Source of the DNA: Portulaca oleracea
Taxonomy: Eukaryota; Streptophyta; Magnoliopsida; Caryophyllales; Portulacaceae
DNA: 64,000 nt
Assembly: GCA_029582165.1 (NCBI GenBank)
Contig: CM055876.1
Coordinates: forward strand, 11,424,501 to 11,488,500
Reading direction: 5' to 3'
Shown: positions 59,345 through 64,000 of the stretch, one piece after another
How the letters are laid out: every line of letters begins with the position of its first letter
How positions within the stretch are numbered: position 1 is the first letter of the stretch
Notes under the pieces: generated by a model
What the model was told of the DNA's origin: nothing
The model's database searches: none
Seen by the model: only the letters and a program-made list of their open reading frames with translations
Program-made: the position numbers and the translations under genes

Positions 59345-59880
59345 AAAGTAAAAATCCAAAGAGGGGCTACAAATCCAAGTGCCAAACGAGTTTAAAGAAT
59401 GCCAAAGTTGGCCATCCAATATGTCGCTAGCTGTGTTCGCTTCACGGTAAATGTGGCCAATAGTAAAATCTTCCCATTGTATGATGAGCTTTTTAAAATA
59501 AGCATATCAATGAAGAACTTTTTCTCAATATATCTTCTAAGATTGTCTACTGTAATGATATTTTGAAATTCTACAAAAGGAAGCGCATAAAAAATTTCAT
59601 GTGGTTGAAGGATAGGTTCTACTGTTCTGAGGACCATTCAAATTTTGCATGACATAGCTGAGGTAATACACTTCACTACCATCATGCTTGGAGTTTTCTT
59701 ATATCGATAAATTAATTGACAGTAGCCAAACGATACAAGCTGGTAAGACGGTCCTAACAACAATCCACCAACCTTCAAGTAGGCTTTTTCACAAGTTTGA
59801 TAAGCTGATCCTACTTGGGAAAGGAAGCTTGCTATACTTTTGAAAAGCATCAGAAGCAATGAATTATTTCTCATCCATAG
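59345..59880 (-). pseudogene. Decayed RNase H fragment of a LINE
   Basis: Minus-strand frames contain HIYREANTASDIL near 59,440, resembling the HV-REANRAADWLA end of plant LINE RNase H, and [20 protein letters not shown] upstream. Several frame changes are present. The match is short, so this is a moderate-confidence call. Nothing recognisable lies between 59,880 and 61,430, apart from low-complexity purine repeats at 61,080-61,190. Confidence 0.45.
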
Positions 59881-61429
59881 GGTGTTTTCCCCCCTCAGAG
59901 CATTTCAGTAAAAGGTTGGCCAGTACTACTAGTTTGCAGATCGGTTTTGGCAGCCTGCGTTTGAAATGTGGAGGAAACAATGGAACACTCAGAGTTAAGA
60001 GAATTCAGGAGGAAAGGTGCATGCAAGGTGACCTGTAAATATTTATTTGTATTGGTTTGGTAGCTGTTTTTTTAAACCCCGCCAGAACGGAAAGTGAGAT
60101 AGCAGCAATGTCTCCAGTTGTTGTTGTTGCGGCCTAAGATGTGCGCCGCAGCAAAGAAAATTTGTTGTGTAGATGGCAGTTGTTAATAGAATCTGCCCCC
60201 CCAGTATAGAGGCGTTATTATCATGTAGTAATCTGAATGTTCCCTTTGTATTATTGTGTTGTAAGCTTGGCAGGTTGGGGGAATTTTTCCCCTCTTGAAT
60301 GACATAAGAAGCAACTTTGTGTCCCTTCAGACCCAGTGTGATATCTACACATACCTATGCACTGTTTAATTTTAATGTTTTCTGATTTTGGAACTAGTAT
60401 TCATTTTGTCTAATGGCTTCCTTCGATCCTCATAGCTTGTGTTATATTCTTATACTTTAGTTTTCACACTTTTAAGTTCACCAAACATAAACATACACTT
60501 GAAAAACATCAACAAACAGTTGACGCATTATTTGAATTTCCAGGTCAACACAAATTGCAAATTCTCAGCCACCATGCTGACAGCTTATAAAGATGAGAGA
60601 ACTTACAACTGCTTTGGCAATGCCCTCCAACTAGGGGCTCTTTGGTGACAGAAACGAGACAGATGGGAAGAACAAGAGAAACGAACAGACGCTTGGCTGA
60701 AACGAGATCAACAATGGTTGTTAATCCAGAAAAATTCAAACATTAAACCATCATATCCAATTTTAGAGTTAGAAAATAAATTACCTGGGAATTTGTTATC
60801 TCAATGCTAAACCCTAGCTAAACTCTACTGCTTTCTGAATAATTCTCCCACTCAAACAACAATATGCACTTCCAAAATACACCAATGCAAGGCTAATTTC
60901 AGGGCTTCATTCACCCCACACCCATCTCCCACTTTCGAAAATTAGAAAAAGGATGATAGCAATGACCACTGACGGAGAACAAAAAAAGGAGCGTCAAAGG
61001 AGAACCCTAAACGAACAGAACAGATTCATCTGAATTAAGAAACATCACTAGACAATTGTAGAACGAACCGAATGCGAAAATACTCTATAAACGAGAGTGA
61101 GAGACGAACCAAATGCCACATAAACGAGAGTGAGAGTGAGAGACGAACCAAAGAACAACGCAGATGAGAGTGAGAGACGAAGCAAATTGGCGACTGTAAA
61201 TCTGCGATTGTAAATCGGCGAGAGATGAGAAGTCTTGCACAGAGAAGTCAATCGGCAATTGTAAATCTGCACTTCCAAATTGAGAGTGTAGACCTAACTA
61301 GCGCAGATGAGAGAGAATGAGGAGCAAATTATTTTTTAAAAATTTTAATTTAATTTTAGGAGTCAATTTTTTAACTTTTGAGTGAAATATTGCCCGCCTT
61401 GCCAAATTCTAAACCCCGCTTCATTTTTC

Positions 61430-61590
61430 AGTGGACAATTGCGACGGGTATTTGACAACAACTATGACAGGTATTAACGCCCGTCGTAAATGTGAAAATA
61501 TTCTAGACGGGTTAATACCCCATCGTAATTGGGGATTCATCTACGACGGGTTTTATACCCCGTCCTAAGCAGTGGTAGTAAATAAAGACG
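61430..61590. repeat. CACTA-2 right subterminal repeats
   Basis: Hairpin units of ACGGGTATT / AACGCCCGTCGTAAAT and CTACGACGGGTTTTATACCC type lie directly inside the terminal repeat. Confidence 0.8.
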
Positions 61591-61602
61591 TTTCTAGTAG
61601 TG

Positions 61603-62290
61603 TTCGTGAGTGATAAAAATGTTGTTATGGATAGATCTTCCTGGCAGAAAAGCACTTTGATAGGGTGAGATCAAATTCCCCAACATTGGTCTTAGTCGAG
61701 TCACCAGGATTTTTGCAATAATTTTATAAAAAGTATTACAAAGACTAATAGAAAAGCACTTTGATAGGATGAGATCAAATCCCCCAACATTGGTCTTAGT
61801 CGAGCCACCAGGATTTTTGCAATAATTTTTTATAAAAAGTATTACAAAGACTAATAGAAAAGCACTTTGATAGGGTGAGATCAAATTCCCCAACATTGGT
61901 CTTAGTCGAGCCACCAGGATTTTTGCAATAATTTTATAAAAAGTATTACAAAGACTAATAGGCCTGAATTGATTCGTTTAACTTGGATTGTCGACTTTTG
62001 GAATAAGAGTTACAAACGTATGATTTAACTCCTTGAGGAGACGTCCACTAGAAAAGAAATCTACGATATTATTTTCAATGATGTGCCATATATGTAGTCG
62101 GAATTGCTGTTAAAAACTCATTATCTTGATCTGAAATCACTTTAGGAATGTCTATGTTTTGTCGGGCATTAGTGTCGCATCCTTGTGATGTGAAGCGCTT
62201 TTTAAAATCTTGTACAAATTTATGTCCGATTTCCTCTTCTATTTCTAGCCAAACCGCATCCTCTGTTTTTATTTAGGATATCTCTTGTCG
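61603..62290 (-). pseudogene. LINE segment 1 (5' part of reverse transcriptase)
   Basis: The minus strand encodes AVWLEIEEEIGHKFVQDFKK, TFVTLIPKVDNPS and the RT start CNTFYKIIAKILVTRLRPML with SPYQSAFLPGRSIHNNIFIT, then breaks at CACTA-2. A tandem triplication (61,648-61,961) interrupts it. Upstream of about 62,290 no LINE coding is seen, so the element is 5' truncated or further decayed. Once one TTC is removed, the frame joins that at 51,957. Confidence 0.85.
61648..61961. repeat. Tandem triplication, about 104-bp units
   Basis: The units 61,648-61,751, 61,752-61,857 and 61,858-61,961 all start AAAAGCACTTTGATAGG and differ by a few bases and a T-run length. They duplicate the RT stretch around LRPMLGNLISPYQSAF. 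Confidence 0.95.
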
Positions 62291-62797
62291 TTTTTGTTTT
62301 ACTTTTGTATATGTATGTATACAGTATGTATGTATGTATAGAGTATATATATTTATGCATGTGTACACACATACACTATTGTGGCCCACACATATTGCGT
62401 AAGCAGTGACAATATTAGATCAAATTGTTAATTTTATCTTACATATATATGTCATATATAATTGATAGTTATCATAAAAGAAAAAAAATAGAATTAATGA
62501 ATCCATGAATGATCATTTCATGCGGAACATTCATCAAGCAGTTAATTTATGTGATTCTTTTAATCTGAAAGAGGGGATGGAGGTAAGAAGCAAATTAAAG
62601 CAAAAATCAAGCAATAAAAAAAAAAAGACAAAAGGGATATCATAAAGGTGATGACAGCATGGGAGCAAAGTGTTATTTTTATTTATAGGATACAGCCCCA
62701 AACCGAGTTAACTAAAACCACCCCAAGACATGACAAAGAAAAGGAGGATGAACCAGAAAGAAATGTAATGGAACACACGATGATGTGCCTAGGTAGC
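62291..62797. other. Intergenic, with (TATG)n-like microsatellite
   Basis: TATGTATGTATACAGTATG-type repeats lie at about 62,308-62,345, with AT-rich DNA beyond. There is no gene. Confidence 0.6.
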
Positions 62798-62803
62798 TTT
62801 ATT
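62798..62803 (-). terminator. Poly-A signal of the 2S albumin gene
   Basis: AATAAA on the minus strand, about 106 bp past the stop codon. Confidence 0.55.
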
Positions 62804-62908
62804 GTTGACAACAACATGCATGGCATGGAATATACCATCCTTAGATTGATGAGCATGCATGTATGATCACGATGATAACCATGCATGCATGAAATGAAAC
62901 TAAGTGGT

Positions 62909-63310
62909 TTAGATGGTGTAGGACATGTGGCATGGGTGGTCCATGGTGCCACACATCATGGGGAGCTCCATGGCCATGTCCATGAGACGGCGGCTCATCC
63001 CGGTGGTCTGAGTGGACATCATCTGGTCAATCATCATTTCCATGGCTTGGCACTGGCAGGTGGAGCTGCCCATCTTACCCAGCTGAAGACAGCACTGGTT
63101 GAAGTGCATCCCTTGGTTCCTTCCGTACCTGCGTCCATGGCTGTACCTCATCTTCTCCATAAGGTACTCCTCGCACATGTCAGGCCACTGACCCCTCAGC
63201 TGCCTCCTGCACTGCCCACTCATCTGGTTCGAGTCCTCCAAGCTGGCCTGGCTCAGTACCACCATGGCTGCCATTGCTGCCACCAATATCATCATCTTCT
63301 TTGCTTCCAT
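62909..63310 (-). CDS. 2S albumin seed storage protein, methionine-rich
   Basis: An intact 133-residue frame without introns. A hydrophobic signal peptide (MMILVAAMAAMVVLSQA) directs entry to the secretory pathway, as for all 2S albumins, which are stored in seed protein vacuoles. The eight-cysteine signature is complete: C34, C46, C73-C74, C85-x-C87, C120 and C127, spaced as C-x11-C-x26-CC-x10-CxC-x32-C-x6-C. The small and large subunits would be split in the loop between C46 and C73. About 24 of 133 residues are methionine, so it belongs to the sulphur-rich group, like those known from sunflower and Brazil nut. It is short for the family (usually about 140-170). A TATA box, two RY (CATGCA) motifs and an ABRE-like ACGTGTC lie upstream, which fits seed-specific control by ABI3/FUS3-class factors. 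Some 2S albumins are allergens; nothing here tests that. Confidence 0.92.
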   Translation of the reverse strand: MEAKKMMILVAAMAAMVVLSQASLEDSNQMSGQCRRQLRGQWPDMCEEYLMEKMRYSHGRRYGRNQGMHFNQCCLQLGKMGSSTCQCQAMEMMIDQMMSTQTTGMSRRLMDMAMELPMMCGTMDHPCHMSYTI

Positions 63311-63402
63311 TTTTGGGGTGCTGCTTCGAAAGTCTGATGCTTTTTAGTGTTTTAGGATGTGTTTGTTTGGTGTTGATGGTGAGGATGAACATTGAGGGGT
63401 GA

Positions 63403-63412
63403 TTTACTTATA
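63403..63412 (-). promoter_or_regulatory. TATA box of the 2S albumin gene
   Basis: TATAAGTAAA on the minus strand, about 95 bp upstream of the ATG. Confidence 0.75.
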
Positions 63413-63428
63413 GGGAAACTTGGTACGT

Positions 63429-63462
63429 TGCATGGTTTCAACGTGTCTTGCTGATGTGCATG
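63429..63462 (-). promoter_or_regulatory. RY and ABRE-like seed promoter motifs
   Basis: CATGCA (RY) occurs at 63,429-63,434 and 63,457-63,462, with ACGTGTC at 63,441-63,447 between them, 20-60 bp upstream of the TATA box. This grouping is characteristic of seed storage protein promoters. Confidence 0.7.
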
Positions 63463-63860
63463 TATCAATCTTGGCCTATTGTTGCCTTCTTTTGGCTTCT
63501 TTCATGAGTACCGTGTTGGTGACTTGACACCTAAAGTGGGCCCCCCGTGGCGATGTATTTGATGGCTTTGGTATGTGTTCAAGACAATGATCTCATACTT
63601 CAATTTCTCACCTAATCTTAAAACGGTTTTGCTAAACGTCTCCCCCAGAGCGATGGTTAAAATAAAATCTTATTCACTTTTTTATTATATAAATCCTATT
63701 TATATATATTATATGATTTACTTTTCAATATAATATACTGATTACCTAATTAAATCTAAAGAAATCTTATCACTATCTAATACATTTGATATTCCTAGTC
63801 CCGGTTAAATTTAAACATTTTTAACTTCTCTCTCACTGCACAAATCCTCCACAATTAATT
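63463..63860. other. Intergenic between two divergent genes
   Basis: AT-rich from 63,655. It serves as upstream region for both the 2S albumin gene (minus) and the frame starting at 63,861 (plus). No clear TATA was assigned for the plus side. Confidence 0.5.
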
Positions 63861-64000
63861 ATGTCTTCTTTTGTCTGCTACCATCAGGTCCATCATTTCA
63901 CTACCCTTCGGCCTTCTCTCTCCTTCTCTCTCATGCTCAACTCCAAGCTCAACTTTCCCAAAACCCCACTTCAAGTTTTCAGAGAGATGGAGCTGGCAAA
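63861..64000 (+). CDS. Start of a gene running off the right edge, possible plastid target
   Basis: An ATG at 63,861 opens a frame that stays open for 46 codons to the window end (MSSFVCYHQVHHFTTLRPSL, then SFSLMLNSKLNF). The N-terminus is rich in Ser, Thr and basic residues and lacks acidic ones for about 40 positions, like a chloroplast transit peptide. Base composition changes from AT-rich to coding-like just before it. The product cannot be named from so little. It could also be a chance frame. Confidence 0.45.
   Translation, partial: MSSFVCYHQVHHFTTLRPSLSFSLMLNSKLNFPKTPLQVFREMELA

Larger units (their letters stand above)
51961..61602 (-). mobile_element. CACTA-2, En/Spm-type DNA transposon, 9.6 kb
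   Basis: The left end is CACTACAACAAAAAGG and the right end is TTTCTAGTAGTG (inverse CACTACTAGAAA), flanked by TTC at 51,958-51,960 and 61,603-61,605. The gene order, read from the right, is PB1-like ORF, TNP2 and TNPA/Ptta, the same as CACTA-1. The second half of TNP2 is deleted. Subterminal hairpin arrays lie at 51,980-52,440 and 61,430-61,590. It also carries the 5' end of a copper amine oxidase gene and a decayed RNase H fragment. It is inserted in the same LINE as CACTA-1, 650 bp away. Confidence 0.9.

Noticed and set aside
63180..63392. Frames overlapping the 2S albumin on both strands
   Set aside because: They are shadow frames lacking the cysteine pattern; the 133-residue minus-strand frame explains the region.

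Overview
The window is nuclear DNA from a flowering plant, very probably a eudicot. The evidence is plant-type gene families (a 2S albumin and an NDR1/HIN1-like protein), plant transposon lineages (Athila-type Ty3/gypsy, En/Spm-type CACTA, Mutator-like, PIF/Harbinger, LINE, Stowaway) and AT-rich intergenic DNA. Only three host genes are visible: an NDR1/HIN1-like membrane protein (27,231-27,983, +), a methionine-rich 2S albumin (62,909-63,310, -) and what looks like the first exon of a further gene running off the right edge (63,861-64,000, +). Nearly everything else is nested transposable elements.

Left part (1-26,700). An LTR tail opens the window. A 1.04 kb Mutator-like element with a 9-bp target duplication follows at 2,188-3,230. 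A 12.1 kb Athila-type retrotransposon (5,136-17,267, minus strand, target duplication GCTTG) sits inside a dispersed repeat. A second copy of that repeat at about 22,965-25,140 still shows the uninterrupted insertion site. Its gag, protease, reverse transcriptase, RNase H, integrase and third ORF are all recognisable and all broken. Next come a Pack-MULE (18,198-20,009) holding a piece of a phosphatidylinositol 4-kinase gamma gene, a LINE 3' fragment, an LTR with repeated palindromes, a solo LTR (25,211-26,043, target duplication TTTTC) and a Stowaway-type element.

Middle (26,700-30,250). The NDR1-like gene is followed directly by a 366-bp inverted-repeat MITE, then by AT-rich DNA without genes.

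Right part (30,252-about 62,290). One minus-strand LINE is split into three pieces by two CACTA transposons. CACTA-1 is 32,102-51,306 (19.2 kb, plus orientation, target duplication ATT). CACTA-2 is 51,961-61,602 (9.6 kb, minus orientation, target duplication TTC). Both carry a PB1-like ORF, a TNP2-type transposase gene and a TNPA/Ptta-type gene, in that order. CACTA-1 also holds about 6 kb of extra cargo: a decayed MYB/SANT-like gene, a PIF/Harbinger transposase whose three exons join without a stop, and a convergent GRF zinc-finger membrane-protein gene. CACTA-2 carries the promoter-proximal end of a copper amine oxidase gene and has lost the second half of TNP2.

The most unusual points are the intact PIF transposase cassette with a GRF partner inside a CACTA element, the exact nesting of two CACTAs in one LINE, the two gene captures, palindromes with an ACGGWCCGT core shared by two unrelated LTR families, and a duplicated hairpin plus polypurine module in the Athila element. 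All family assignments come from reading the sequence by eye; no search was run.
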